A stretch of DNA of 64,000 bases from Vitis vinifera (lineage: Eukaryota; Streptophyta; Magnoliopsida; Vitales; Vitaceae). The stretch lies in assembly GCF_030704535.1 (NCBI RefSeq), contig NC_081819.1:20618001-20682000 (forward strand), read 5' to 3'. Each line of letters opens with the position of its first letter. Positions within the stretch are counted from its first letter, which is position 1. Under the pieces are notes generated by a model that saw only the letters and a program-made list of their open reading frames with translations, had not been told where the DNA came from and made no database searches. Below are positions 46,904 to 59,028 of the stretch, one piece after another. Position numbers and translations under genes: made by a program.

Positions 46904-49370
46904 TCATTCTGAGATTTCACTAAGTCGTCGATCCATGATCTGTGATACAGATTCAAGGAATGAAGCGTCACTGAAATCTGGGAGCATGGATGCCTGAGCT
47001 TCAAGGACAATCTCCTCAATCATTGATTTTGTATTCAAGGTTTCCCGGCACATGACGCTTCCAATGGCGAAGGGTGTGAGCCCCAGCTCTGCTCCTTTCT
47101 TCAGAAGCATGGTAGAGATACGAAGTATGCGGGCACATTCAAGCGGCAGATCCCAGCCATGGAACTGCAAGAGGGCAATATCTTCCTCAGCGTCGAGTGA
47201 TTGAATGTAGCGGATGGTGGCAGCACTGTAAGGCACCCGAGCTTGAGGCCAGTAAAGCCATTCAAAGGTACAGTCCTCAAACTGAAAGGATTAGCAAAGA
47301 TGTGAGTCGCTGATCATGAATGACCAACCAACCTATGTTGTATTGCTTAACAAAATGAAAAATAATTTTGCCCTAAACTATGCTCAAATCTCAAAAAGGG
47401 GCATTTTGTAAAGATTTTCCACCAAAAAATAAATGCATGGAGAAACTGGTATGACAAAGCACATGGACATTGACATGAGTTTTTATATGATATGTTTGGA
47501 TATGTCCAAGTTTTTTTATACGCTTTTCATGGGTTTCTTCATCTATTTTTTTATGGAAAATCTTTTATAAAAAAAAAAAGGCATATTTTTTAAAAAATGT
47601 TGGGAAATGGCATAATTTATATAGTTTAGAGTTGACATTACTTGAAAAAAAATGTTCACAGACTAAATTAAGATTCGGGTGAAAGTGTTGGGGTGATTTT
47701 TGTAATACCCATAACAATTACACAAACACGAGAACTATAAACTTTAGACCAGATTATTTCTAAAAATGCATCCCCAAGGGAGCTTTTGAGGAAAACTATC
47801 AGCAAAAGTTATGCAAAATGTAACTAGTTAATCCTAACTTTAACTGCTAAATCTAAAGCTTAACTGTATCCAATAGCAACACATTTGCCGAGCATTTCAG
47901 ATAACAAGATCACTTCATAACAAAGCATATATGGCAAGCAAAGGCAGGGTAATGGCATATATGAAGTAGGAAAAAAATGAACTGTTTCAAGTGAAAGTGA
48001 GGATTCACCAAACTTACCGACTCTGGTAAGCAGTAGCCATGATCAATTGGGATTAATAGAGTCCGGCCATCATCATCTTTGCTCATCAAAATATTTCCAG
48101 CATGCCTGTCCGCATTAGCCAATCTAATATCCAAGACGGTGATCTTATGTACCTCCTCCACCGGAAAACCTGCAGGACCAATATCCTCACAGCTTCCATT
48201 GTTCTCCATGAAGCTCTGTAAGGAACCAATCTTGACCATTACATCCCCAGTATGGTTAAATGCTTTATGCAAGCACTTAACCATTGTTGTGGGAGGAACC
48301 CCAGCAAACCCCTTCTCATTGCTAGAAAATGAGCGATGCCCGCTCCTTGGGTGATCCAAAATGTAAGCTGCAACTTCCCTAAATGCTCCTTCTCCAACTC
48401 TTGTGCCTCCTTTGAGGCCTTCACCATTTGTTGAAATGGGGAGTCCTCTAGGGTTGTTCACAGCCATGGGCTCTTCATCCATCGGCTTAAAAACAGAAAT
48501 ATACCGGTTCCCTGACACATCGGGCATCAAGTAAACTCCCCCAGTACCCTCTGAAGACCTCAATGGATAGTTCCCTGCATCGAGCCCATTAGAAGTAGAG
48601 TTAATCAAACTCCTCATCACTGGAGATAATTCAACCTTTTGATTAACAATAATGGGCTCCAACCAATCATCTTTGTTGTGAGGCTTTCGCGGCACAATAT
48701 CCTTAGAAACACAGCCGCGTTCTCCATCCACTCCATCATAATCTTTCTTCTCATTCAGCTCTGCTGTCACAACAGACAATTTGAAATTCTTTCTAACAGG
48801 CCTGCAGCTAATTTTGGCAGATTTCCGAACCAACAAGTGAAGCACTGCATCACTGTGCTCACATATATCATCAATAAGTCTTTGGTCCTCAACCCGCTTG
48901 CCATCACACACAATTTCTTGATCTTCAACATCGACCAAACCTTTCCCCTTCTTAGCAACCTGCTGCTTAACATACCCCACATCCCTGGACCTCTCAACAT
49001 GGAAAGTAAACTCTTCTCCATATGCAGTCCTAACATTGATGATTTGCAGATCAGAGAGCTTGAGAACCAAATGAAAAACATTCCCATCTGAAACCCCATA
49101 GTCTCGGACAAGAGTATCGCTCCTTGCCAATTCTCTGCCCCCACAAACCAATTTCTGTTTCTTCACAAACCCTCCACAATTTTGGATCCTAAGTTTCACA
49201 GCCTCAATTGAATCAGACCCCATTACACGCATTGGAATCATTGAACCCGAAAACGCCAGATAAATCAGAATTGATTCGTTTGAAAACAATCCGGGTTGGG
49301 TGTGAAAATGGTTGTGAGAAAATATTGCCTCACTGTTAATTGAGGCAAGTACAAGAGCCGCAGATGACAT
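46904..49370 (-). CDS. PI4KG4: Phosphatidylinositol 4-kinase gamma with two ubiquitin-like domains
   Basis: Two coding exons, 49370-48018 (451 codons) and 47281-46904 (125 residues plus stop), joined in phase 0 (TCG|GTAAGT; TTTCAG|TTTGAG), give 576 aa. The start is the ATG at 49370; the frame is open three codons further, but without an ATG. Two ubiquitin-like domains lie at about 33-105 and 108-184. The PI3/4-kinase-like catalytic domain runs from about 275 to 560, with the ATP-site lysine in 'SVFKP' (K295), the catalytic loop 'DIRLANADRHAGN' (414-426) and 'PIDHGY' (metal site D443). Plant type II PI4K-gamma proteins of this design, such as UbDK-gamma4, act as protein Ser/Thr kinases that bind proteasome or UFD1-type partners; lipid kinase activity is doubtful. 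A 5' UTR intron is likely (GTAAGA donor near 49750; TTTCAG acceptor near 49665). The symbol is by resemblance to At2g46500. Confidence 0.92.
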
Positions 49371-51013
49371 TGTTTTCACAACAAAATTAAAGAATTTGAA
49401 GCTTTAAACCAATATTAAAGCCTTAAACCCTAGAAATTCATCAACGAGTGTCGACCCATGATTATACCGAAACGAAATTCCGATTGGTACACACCCATCG
49501 TTTTGAAACTAAATATTTAAAAACTGTACAAGAAAAATGAAAAAAACCACCCTAAATAACAAGTAATGTTCAAGCCAGGAGATTCATGTATGAACCAACT
49601 GCTCGTAAACAAACCGTAGAAATGAATTAATAAGCCAAAAACCCATGAAGAAATTATTCTGAAAATTTAAAACAATAGGATTATTGAAATCAGGGCTTCA
49701 GAATAAAATGAAAAAAATAATAACAATAAAGAAGAAAATAGGGTTCTTACCAAAGAGGAAGAACCAAAGAAAATGGTGGGGCGGATCAGAGCTTAAATTG
49801 AGAGGCAAAAATAGCAAAAAGTCGGATGAATTGGCGAGGAGTCGAGGAGGCTGGGGAAGCAGCTATTTTAGGAGAGCTGAGAATTTGGAATGGAGAATGG
49901 AGAAAGACGCGTGTTGGGGTGGGTGGAAAGGAATATGGAGGGGAGCCTGGGAGGGTGTACAAGTAGAACCGCTGACTTTGACAGATATGGTAAGAAATAT
50001 TCTGCTCTTCCATCTTGCCCCTTCTCCAAGCTGGTTTCCCCCAAACTTTCAAAACCCAACAAAATGGAATTTAATTCAATGACATTATTATAATTAAGAT
50101 GATTTTGTGGGGCCACCACTATTCCCTATTAAATGTCTCATCCCATCTCAGTTGAACATGCCCCCAAATGAAAATATGACCAAAAATATATAAATACTAT
50201 GACCGAAGTATAAAACTTTTATGCTATATTTGATTTTTGAAAAGTTTGAAAGAAAAATAAAATAAAAATGTGAAAGAAAAATAAATAAATAATTTTTTTT
50301 TCCTGAAAATTTTGAGAAAAAGAAAATTAAATTTATAATAAATATTTTTTTTTCAAAATTCTTTTTATCTATTTTCAAGAAAGATGAAGAACAAAATCTT
50401 TTGATAATTTTTTTCTTTTTTTATTTGAAAAAACATTTTCATTAATATTTTGTTTCTGTTTTTTTTTCCCCTTAAACCACATTTGGTTCCTAGAAAATAC
50501 TAGAAAAAACTAACTTTTTATTTTTTTGATTAATTTCCATGTCCAAATAAATGGAGGGTTGAGATCTTCAGAAGAGAATCATTAAGCGTGGAAAGAGGCT
50601 TGAGAGTCAAGATGGTAGGAGCTTTCCAGGAAGCCGTGTCAGTGGAACATAAGCCATCAAGCTTGGCCACCAACCATGAAAAGAAGACCCAAAGGACCCA
50701 CACTCCCAACAGTCTGATCATTCCCTTTGAAAAAAGATAAGGAAAAAGAGGCTTGTTTCACATCATTAATGGTCTTCCTTTTGGAATTGGGTTTTCCACT
50801 TTTCCTTCTCACCTCGCCCAGAATTCCTCCCAGCTGACTTCTAGATGTAAAAAAACTAGGTAAAAACTATACAATATCATAGAAACAACTTCCCTTGTGC
50901 ATTTATGAAATTACAACATTATTTCAAAATTCCAAGGAAAATGAAATACAAGTCAGAATCCATCCCAATGAATCACAGATCAATCAGGAAAAATGACCTG
51001 CAGGAGCGGTGGA
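49371..51013. other. PI4K-gamma leader and promoter; spacer to the DUF212 gene
   Basis: 49371-50050 is the leader (probably with one intron) and GC-richer promoter of the kinase gene on the minus strand. 50170-50510 is AT-rich and MITE-like ('gctatatttgattttt' near 50223). 50530-50721 holds a 63-codon minus-strand frame, listed separately. 50730-51013 is probably the DUF212 3' UTR. Confidence 0.5.
50530..50721 (-). CDS. Small open frame, possible secreted peptide (63 aa)
   Basis: Starts ATG at 50721 and encodes a strongly hydrophobic N-terminus (MIRLLGVWVLWVFFSWLVA), like a signal peptide. About 44 polar residues follow, with one Cys and a GHGN end. I recognise no peptide family. It lies about 290 bp beyond the stop codon of the DUF212 gene on the same strand, so it may only be part of that gene's 3' UTR or a chance frame. 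It is reported because the composition differs from the AT-rich frames around it. Confidence 0.2.
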   Translation of the reverse strand: MIRLLGVWVLWVFFSWLVAKLDGLCSTDTASWKAPTILTLKPLSTLNDSLLKISTLHLFGHGN

Positions 51014-53469
51014 TTAGGTTGCAACTAAGCAACCTTGACAGCAGATACATGCAATCACGATGCCCAGCACAGCTCCAGCGAGAACCTGCGATGGAGTGTG
51101 GCCAAGAATTTCCTTGAGCTTTCTTTGACTGATGGGATGCCCTTTAAACAAGTCCTCAACGATCATGTTGAGTACCTGCATGGATTGGCACACTTTTGGT
51201 TGAGGCAGGGAAAATGAAATGATTTGCTGACTAAATTCAAAAAGAACAAATGGGTAATCAATGGTGAGTGGTTTCAAAGAAATCTCAAGCAAAAACCACA
51301 CCAGTATATATGTTTCAACTAGATTCAACGCATTAGAACTCATAGGTACGCATGGGAAGGAAGGTATTAAGACAGGGTTTAAGACCTTTACAACTCAAAG
51401 CATGAGGTTTAACCCGAAATCTAAAACTTCTCTGTTGCAGCAAAAGCAGACAGACGCAAAACAAGTTATGATGATGGGGTAAAACAAAGGTTTCAGTGGA
51501 AACCCTGCACCCCCAGCAGTAAGATTTTCCTTAATTCATACAATATAGAAAGGGGAAAAAATATCATCAATCGATATCTCAGTATTAAATGAAATAGCTG
51601 CAGAAGTAAGCCCAACAATTTATCCTTTTTTCTTTTCTTTTTCAGAATTCTTGTTCATTAAAATGAAACCATCTGGTTCAACAAACACTGAGAGAGAGGA
51701 CAAGAGAGGTTAATGTACGAGGTTGCTCATCTCAAGCATGAATGGGACCACTACATGCTCATGAATGCTTGTAAATTCTCAACATGGCCTCTCCTAAACA
51801 GAACCAAAATGTGTTAGGTAGAGCATTGTCTTGATGAGAGCCTCATGACATAGACCTCATAATCACATACCTTTCCCGACTATGACCCAGGCTCTAAGCC
51901 TCCAATAGAACATCTCTTCGTTTACCATTCTTAGTCTGGTGGAACAAATAGCGGGTTTGATGGAGTTGTAAGGACAACTCCCCTTCCATTGTGTCGCTTT
52001 TCACTTTCTAATAAACCCTCCCATTCCTCAAAAGAAAACAATGAATAATTATTTCCATGCACTTCACGATCCCATGATCTCATGTACCTTCACAACTACA
52101 ATTGAAACCCCAACGGAACATCACTATCCTAGTCTGGTAGTGTTTCTTTGTGGAGCTCTCTGGACAACTTGCCCTTGCCCTTCTTCCTATATATCACTTT
52201 TGTCTTTCTAATTAAAACTTTCCTTCCTAGAGGAAAGACAAATAATTGTTTTCCTTCATTTTGTGATTCTGAACTCAATACTAGTAGCATAAGCACAGGT
52301 TCATGAATCTCAGTCCTGCATAGCTCTAAATAATCCAACCTACACTATAGTTAATTGGGAAAACAATGTTTGTTTCCCTCTGCTTGAGTTCCATATGATC
52401 ACCCTAGTCCAGTTTGGCACTGAAGAAAGAAGAAATGAAAATAACATGGAAAGCATGTTTAATAACAAGACCTCAAAAAGTTATCTTCAGAAACAGTTTA
52501 AACTGTTGAATTCCACATTTCTAAAAACACAGACACTTCAGCCATTGAAAACAATTCAAAAATGAATAAGTTAATAGTGTTCATTTTCCCGGAAAAATCT
52601 ATTTTCATTTTGTCAAAAGACTCCATTGGGGAAGATGCAAATTTAATTGAGAGTTAATCAATGTGTTCATGAACAACCAATTTATCAAATTCCCCAACCA
52701 GCATTAGCAGACAAATTGATCAGAAAACTCCACAAACCAATCCATGAATCCACACAACAGCTACTAGACCTTTTTCCAATGAAATAACCCAAATAAATCA
52801 TGAAAATCTACACTATCAACACTGTTCCATAAAAATTAGCAGAAAACACAAAAGAATCAAACAGCACATTACCTCAGCCTGCATTCCAGCATGCCTCCTC
52901 ACTCCAGTCGCGTCATACATCACAATGAGGCTAAATCCCAAACAAACCGGAAAAAGCGAGTCCGCCACGCCGTGACACAGCGCCACCGACGTAGTCAGCG
53001 CCGTGCACAGCGCCGTGTGCGACGACGGCATCCCCCCAGAAGCAAACATAATCCTCAAATCCCATTTCCTCTCTACAAAGAAATTCAATACCACTTTCAC
53101 CGATTGCGCCACAACCCATGCGAAAACCCCCGAAACAAAAGTGGAGTTCGCCGCCAGCGTCGCCAAAAAGGGGCTGAACCGCACCTTCGCATTAGTCGTC
53201 AAGCTCAGTAGTGCCACACCAAACGCACCGTTTTGATAGTACTCGCCATTGAACTCCTCCCTAAACCCGAATCCCCTCGAAGCCAAGCCTCTAATGGTGT
53301 GAAAAACTACAAAAGGGTTTATGACTGAACTGTTATTACTCCGTTTTGGACTGGGGTTCTTGGGATTTGAGAGCGAGAGAGAGACTACAGAACTTCTGGG
53401 TCTGAAAAAGGAAGGTGAAGATTTGAAGTTAAATGCCCTGAAAGTCGAGCTAATTACGAAAGAACCCAT
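51014..53469 (-). CDS. DUF212 acid phosphatase/vanadium-dependent haloperoxidase-related protein
   Basis: Exon 1 is 53469-52873 (199 codons) and exon 2 is 51175-51014 (53 residues plus stop), joined in phase 0 (GAG|GTAATG; ATGCAG|GTACTC), giving 252 aa. Residues 1-48 are Ser-rich and basic, suggesting a plastid transit peptide. Hydrophobic segments lie near 80-130, 143-190 and at the C-terminus. The family motifs 'ASGGMPSSHTAL' (143-154, with PSSH as in PAP2-type phosphatases), 'YDATGVRRHAG' (185-195) and 'LGHTPSQVLAGAVLGI' (exon 2) are present. The PAP2-like active site is only partly represented in this family, so the enzymatic role is unproven. Orthologous by position to At3g61770 (from memory). 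The intron is about 1.7 kb. Confidence 0.9.
51176..52872 (-). other. Large intron of the DUF212 gene with a diverged internal repeat
   Basis: Two diverged segments, about 51840-52020 and 52060-52230, share the words 'gaacatc', 'tagtctggt', 'gacaact', 'cccttcc', 'cactttctaa' and 'tttctaattaaa'. They look like two old copies of the same short interspersed or LINE-tail repeat. I see no coding capacity. Confidence 0.35.
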
Positions 53470-55097
53470 GGCTTACGAGCTGAGTCTGCATTGAAATATT
53501 TAAAGAGAAGAGGGAGAAACAGAGAGACGAGAGGGAGAGATTGGTGGAGCCGTGGGGAAGGGGGAGAGAGAGAGAGAGAAACAGGGGTTCATGGGTTAAG
53601 GGAGAGAGAATCGTGTGGAGGAGAAAGAGCCCTTGTTTGGTCTCATTATATCGAAGATGCCATCATTATACTTTCGGCTCCTAGAATATGCTAGATTTGG
53701 AGTAGTGGTCCATAATGGTAAGATGATTTGTGCAATATTTTTAAATTTATATATTTTAATTGTCCAATAAAAATTATAAAATAAGACCTAATATTTTATT
53801 TTATTCTTAATTAATGTAGTTTTTTTCATGGTTAATTTTTTTATAATTAACAAAATATATGAAAAAATCAAAACTTTTTTGCTTTTAGTGAATTCAAATT
53901 AAAAACTATAGTTTAAAAATATTTGTTTTTTGCTGTGTTGTAAATTAGATGTAAGTATGTGAAAATTAGGTATTGATTCTTAAGAATAAAAGTTAGAAAA
54001 CAAAATAATTTTTTTTAAAAAAATAGAATTAAAGTTAATGAATTGTTTTTATGGTTTTTTATAATTTTTTATATAAAAATTAAATATTTTAACAATCTAT
54101 AAATTTTTAAGTAATTTTAAATATATATTTTTCTTGTACTTTCCATAATAAATCAACTAAAAAAACCCACTTGCTTTAACATTTATTTTTCTTTTTTAAA
54201 ATCCCATTAAATTTATTAGAAAATACATAAAATTTGATATTTAAAAAAGTAGTTTAGGATGGTTTCTTGTTTCTTATAAGGGAGATTTGATCGATTGGAC
54301 AATATCTTTAGTAGAAGGATAAGGTGGCCCTCACCAGACCTGATTTAACCAAATTGACTTGTTCTAAATGGCATAAGAACAAAATGAACTTGATTAAAAT
54401 GCTATGTGACATAGATTGAAATGATTTCATTTCCATGCTAAGCCCAAAAATAGTCTCAGCAGTAAGGGATAACTGAAAGATTCATACTTTAAACCCTTTT
54501 CGGTTATGGCTAAAGGCCAAAGTTGTACAACAGAAACACAGAGGATTTGAACTGCCAGAAGGGAAAATCAGCAAGATCAAGAAGGAACCCAGTTTCTAAA
54601 ATTTCCAGAAAATACTTGGACTAATGACAATTTTCAAGATTGTTATTCATCATTATTTGTCATGTTCTGATAATACTTTACAAAAAGGTAAAACCTCCAT
54701 GAGTAAAAAGGTATCTCAACACCGAATCTTCTGCAAGCGTCCAGCCTCTTCCAAGGTGGAACAAATGTATGAATTTCTCAAAAATGTATACCACTTTCTC
54801 CTCTTCCCCAGTTGCTTTGGCCTGAAACTATCCGCCCAAAAAAATTCTGAATGCAGCTGCGACAATCAATTGAAAGGATTTTAGGATCATAAACATCAGT
54901 CCCCGACAAGCCAACATCCAAAGCTATTCGTATGTGGGTATGTGGGTATGTGGGTGGCTCATGAATTTGAGGGGTGGAAAGTTGAGAAATAGCTAATATC
55001 TTTCTGAGAAAGTTGGAAATGACAACCTTCAATGGAAGGAAACTGTAAAAATGAGTAATTCCGTACCTAAGAGTAGCTAGCCATACCACTCTCTCCA
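53470..55097. other. Spacer between the DUF212 and translocator genes
   Basis: 53470-53690 is the GA-rich leader and promoter of the DUF212 gene, with a GA run near 53560-53580. 53700-54280 is AT-rich. 54480-55097 is probably the 3' UTR and flank of the translocator gene. A small tandem repeat of GTATGTGG (three units, about 54930-54955) lies there. No further gene. Confidence 0.5.
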
Positions 55098-58000
55098 TCA
55101 CTTGTTAGGAGCCGATGGTGAAACCATTCGTATAGATTCCAAATGTTGAGGCTCACCAGATGTGTTTCGTGAAGCTTCCTTTTTCAACTTGCTGTTATTG
55201 TATGCCGCCACACCTGCAATGGCTGCATGAACAATGACAAGTTACTTATGTTTCAATGCAAGTTATCTATATGAATTACCAAGTTTCTTCATTTTATTTG
55301 TTTTTACCTATTTATTTTTAAGGGCCAAGCATGTTAATTTACTAATAAAAAACTTGGGGAACATCAATGTTCCAGAACTTGGGACACAGATTGTTTCATA
55401 TAACAGAATCATACACCAATTCTAAGTGTTGTTCAAGCTCCGAAATAGAAGACGATTGGACAAATACCAGTAAATAAACAAACAAATTAGGAAACAACCC
55501 ATAGAATACTGAGAATGAGGCTTGGAAGTAAAAATTAAATATGACAAAGAATAGCCAGTTTATTTCACAGAAATAAGTACGAGAAATGGCATGGTCTCAT
55601 AAGAAAATGCTAAAATAGCACCAATTTTTATCTAAGGAAAAGGGTGCAGTTTCCAGTTCCGGTTTTTCATGGTAGATTATTGAGTATGTAAGTCATTTAC
55701 ATGTCACATATGACATACTCATTAGCCATTTCTAAGAGGATATGCCAGATTCCAATGAGATCAAAGTATCAAAATGCAAAAAACATTTGTTCAAATACTT
55801 ACCAACTCCATAACCAAACAGATTTATAATTGTCAGTTTTGTGTCTGCAAACAGAACTGCTGACAGTAAGACAACAACCCAATCCTTTACAACTCCAGCA
55901 ACACGAATGGTTAGAGCACTGGTATGGGAGATCACAAGGAAAACTGAGAGATTGAGTGCAAAAGTACAGAGTGAGTTGAGCGCTAGCACGACAGGTGGAA
56001 AATTCCATGTCCCTTGAGCATCCATCTTTGGCTTCTCTAGAAAGATCCATGGAATGAAAAGACAAAGAGCACTGCATAGGAAACCAAATTTTGATTCAGA
56101 AGGGGAGAAATTTTCTGGATTCAAAAGAAGGAACTGCTATTTTTTTTTAATCACGAATTTGGAGAGCAAATATTACTTGCCTGCAGGGACTAACATAGTA
56201 CATGACAGATACAGGGTTCAATTTAAGACCCTTCCGTTTGACCAGAATCTCCATGAAGATAAGCCTTAAAGCTTCTGCAACAACACCACCCATTTGGTAA
56301 ACAACTCCGACCCAGTTGATATCTATTTCCCCATAAGAAGCCACTAGAACTCCAAAACTGATCACTGACATTATTAAGAGCATTCTGCAGCTCATAATTT
56401 CAAGGCCGGCTGCTACTCCGAGAATGAACACAGCTACTGGCACTGTGAAAGAAAAATCAGAAGCTCTCTTGTGATGAATGATTATAAAGAACACTTGACC
56501 CAGGGCTTATACCAACTTAAGCTCCTGCCAAGAAAACAGATAGGCCCCCATGGAGGGAACCATCATATGAACCATCTGAAAGCAGTCCTACCATCTAAAT
56601 ATATAACTTGATATAGATTTTGAAGCTGTAGCAATTAAAGTATTTATCATTAAGTATAGATCTCTTGTCAGAAAGATAGATGAAATAGAAGAATTGCAAG
56701 AACTTACTAATTGCCTTCAACATTTGTGCAAATGCAACAGAAATATACAGGTAAGCAGTGTTTCCCAGCCAAAGAGTCATTGCAAATGTTGCACCAATAG
56801 GGATCACAGATGTAGTATATCTGAACATTGAAAATTTAATTATATTTGTTCTAAAGGAAGGAACATCATCAAGTATGCAATAGAATAAACATGCTATCCA
56901 CATGTGCAAGAGAGAGAGAGAGAGAGAAGGGGGGAGGGGGTGTGGAGAGAATACATTGTGCGCATAAGATTTCAACTTGCAATATCTTTTCTCCTTTCCT
57001 GCTTAATAAGAACTTGATCTTTAGCCCTATAGCATGTAGATTTCAAGGCTTTTGTGCTGGTATTGCAGGAACTACATCTAAACATTTTCTGTTTTTCAGC
57101 ATTACATCCAAGTATTCTCAGCCCCATTTAGTGTTAATTACTGGAACTCGTTCTGTTCTAATCAACTTGTGCACAAAATTTAAAATTTTTTCAGCAATTT
57201 GACTCTCCAGCAGTCCATTTTCTTTCCTAAAAAGTGCAATTTTTTCAAAGAATTGGCCAATTGGACCATAAGCAGATATTCATTTTCTTGTAAAGAAAGA
57301 TCAAAGCGAACTTAATTTTCTTGCCCAATGATAATTCTTTTCTCTTGTATTTCAAAAAAGGCAACATAAAAGTTTTTTGTAGTAAGTCACAACAGAAGGG
57401 CCAAATAGATCAATATGAGACATTGTGCAGGGAAAACATCACATGCAAGGAGTATGCCATTACTTACAGTTCTAGAGTCATGCCTTCCTCAACCTTCAAA
57501 ACCTGTGAGGAATTAAATATCAAGATCAGAATTGCACAGACAAACTGAAACTGATTCATGACAAAGCCCAACATGCTATTAAGTAAACTAAATACCTTGA
57601 AAGCTCTGGTGAGAATAAAGCACAATACAGAGGAGAAGACCATGTGAAGCAGAGTCAGTCCAAGTGGGTAGGGGAAATTTATTTCCTTTGATGACAAAAC
57701 CCACTACATTTTACAATTTTAGAAGAAAATCATCTGTTAGCCATGTGAAGCAAAGCTCAAACAGAGATATCAAGGATAAGAGAGAGGTAAAGAAAAAAAA
57801 AAAAACACCTTAATCTTCTCAATTTATAAGAAAGAAAACATTTAATGCAAGTGCAAGAATGATGGCAATAAATGCAACTTTGCATCAAGCAGAGCAGTAT
57901 TAATATTTCCCAATGACGAAGGAAATATGAGAAAATCCATTTTTAAAACATTGAAATGCACAAGATATGAGGTTTGAAGCATGAGGTCTATGACTTTCAT

Positions 58001-59028
58001 GCCAAAATCCGATCCACACACAAAATTAAAGACTAGCTGTCTTCCATCTAACATAATTTTTCATGTATTTAACTATTGCACTTCATGGCTAAGTTTTGTT
58101 CAAGGTATGCCATGGTTACCCATTTTTCTTCATGAAAAAACCGCATACCCTTAATTCAAAATGAGTCCGTTTAAGCACTCAGACAACTTCATACACATCT
58201 ACTTGACTACACAAGACTAACAAGCAAGGATTCAAGAATCAAAAAACAATGGGCCTAACCAAAAAGGGTAATACTGAGAAAGAATTAGAACAAGGAGAAA
58301 GTTTGGAACCTTCCAATTTTTCTTCATTCCTTATATTGCATCATTTAGGTGAATTTATTTACACTGAATAGGGAACTTGTGAATTGGAATTAGGAACAAA
58401 GGTCCCAATCCCACTGTTAGGTTGCTTTATGAACCAATGGAATCGGAATTACATTCAAAATTCATAAACCTAACTCCACCAAACGCCAGAAACAACTGCA
58501 TGTTTCTGAGATTCCACAAATTGGAGCTCCAATTTCCAAATCAAATCCAACTCTCCCCAAACACAAACAGCCTTACTGCAATCACCACCAAAATCCCATA
58601 TCAGATGGCCTAAAATCATCCTGATGGAATGTTCTAAGTGTTGGGTTAAGGAAATAAGCAAAATCACACCCATTAACCCTTCCATTCCATTTCAAAAAGA
58701 CCCATTCAACCCGAAAACCCCATTAACCCTTCAATTCCATTTCAAAATAACCCATTAAACCCGAAAACCCCATTCCAAATAACACCCATGAACCATCATT
58801 CGTCCATACCCATATGAATTTTCGAATTCAATCCCAAATCTGACAACTTTCCCAGCTCTGAAACGCAGGGAAATGGACAGAAAAAGACAAAATTAACTGC
58901 GAATATAAACAAAATTCAAGAGATACCTTGTTGAAGAAGATCTGACCACTTGAGAGAGCTATGTATAGAAGAATGTAAGCGTAGGTTATCGTTCCTTCAC
59001 TCAAGAATTTCTTCTCTCGATCCGCCAT
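55098..59028 (-). CDS. Sugar-phosphate/phosphate translocator (NST/TPT family), 7 exons
   Basis: Coding exons on the minus strand: 59028-58927, 57703-57596, 57502-57468, 56820-56708, 56442-56181, 56071-55803 and 55222-55098. They join in frame to 337 aa, very close to the At3g14410 group (about 340 aa). The protein has about ten membrane helices. Signature pieces are 'LLYIALSSGQIFFNKWVLS' (exons 1-2), 'FPYPLGLTLLHM', 'GNTAYLYISVAFAQMLKAI', 'NPVSVMYYVSPC', 'SHTSALTIRVAGVVKDW' and 'LTIINLFGYGVAIAGVAAYN'. It should exchange phosphorylated sugars or a related anion across an endomembrane (Golgi/ER); the substrate is unknown. The start is the ATG at 59028; the frame is open nine codons upstream without an ATG. 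The exon 5 donor is GC (AG|GCAAGT), required to keep the conserved 'SPCSALCLF'. A 50-bp tandem repeat lies in intron 1. Confidence 0.92.
56179..56180 (-). other. GC donor site of a GC-AG intron
   Basis: On the minus strand exon 5 ends CTGCAG and the intron begins GCAAGT. The nearest GT donor, four bases further in (CAA|GTAATA), would put exon 6 out of frame and would break the conserved PCSALCLF junction. Apart from the GC, the site fits the strong consensus AG|GYAAGT, as is usual for GC donors. Confidence 0.85.
56909..56928. repeat. AG dinucleotide microsatellite
   Basis: A run of about ten AG units followed by a G-rich stretch (56929-56940), within intron 3 of the translocator gene. Confidence 0.9.
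58671..58770. repeat. Tandem duplication of a 50-bp unit in translocator intron 1
   Basis: Units 58671-58720 and 58721-58770 are each 50 bp, begin CATTAACCCTTC and end ACCCGAAAACCC, and differ at about five sites. A short piece of a third unit (CATTCCAAAT) follows. Confidence 0.92.

Noticed and set aside
54778-55101. 107-codon minus-strand frame after the translocator gene
   Set aside because: Overlaps the 3' UTR and the last codons of the translocator in another frame; no domain.
58400-58620. Small open frames on both strands in translocator intron 1
   Set aside because: Lie within an intron defined by good splice sites and conserved flanking exons; no domain.
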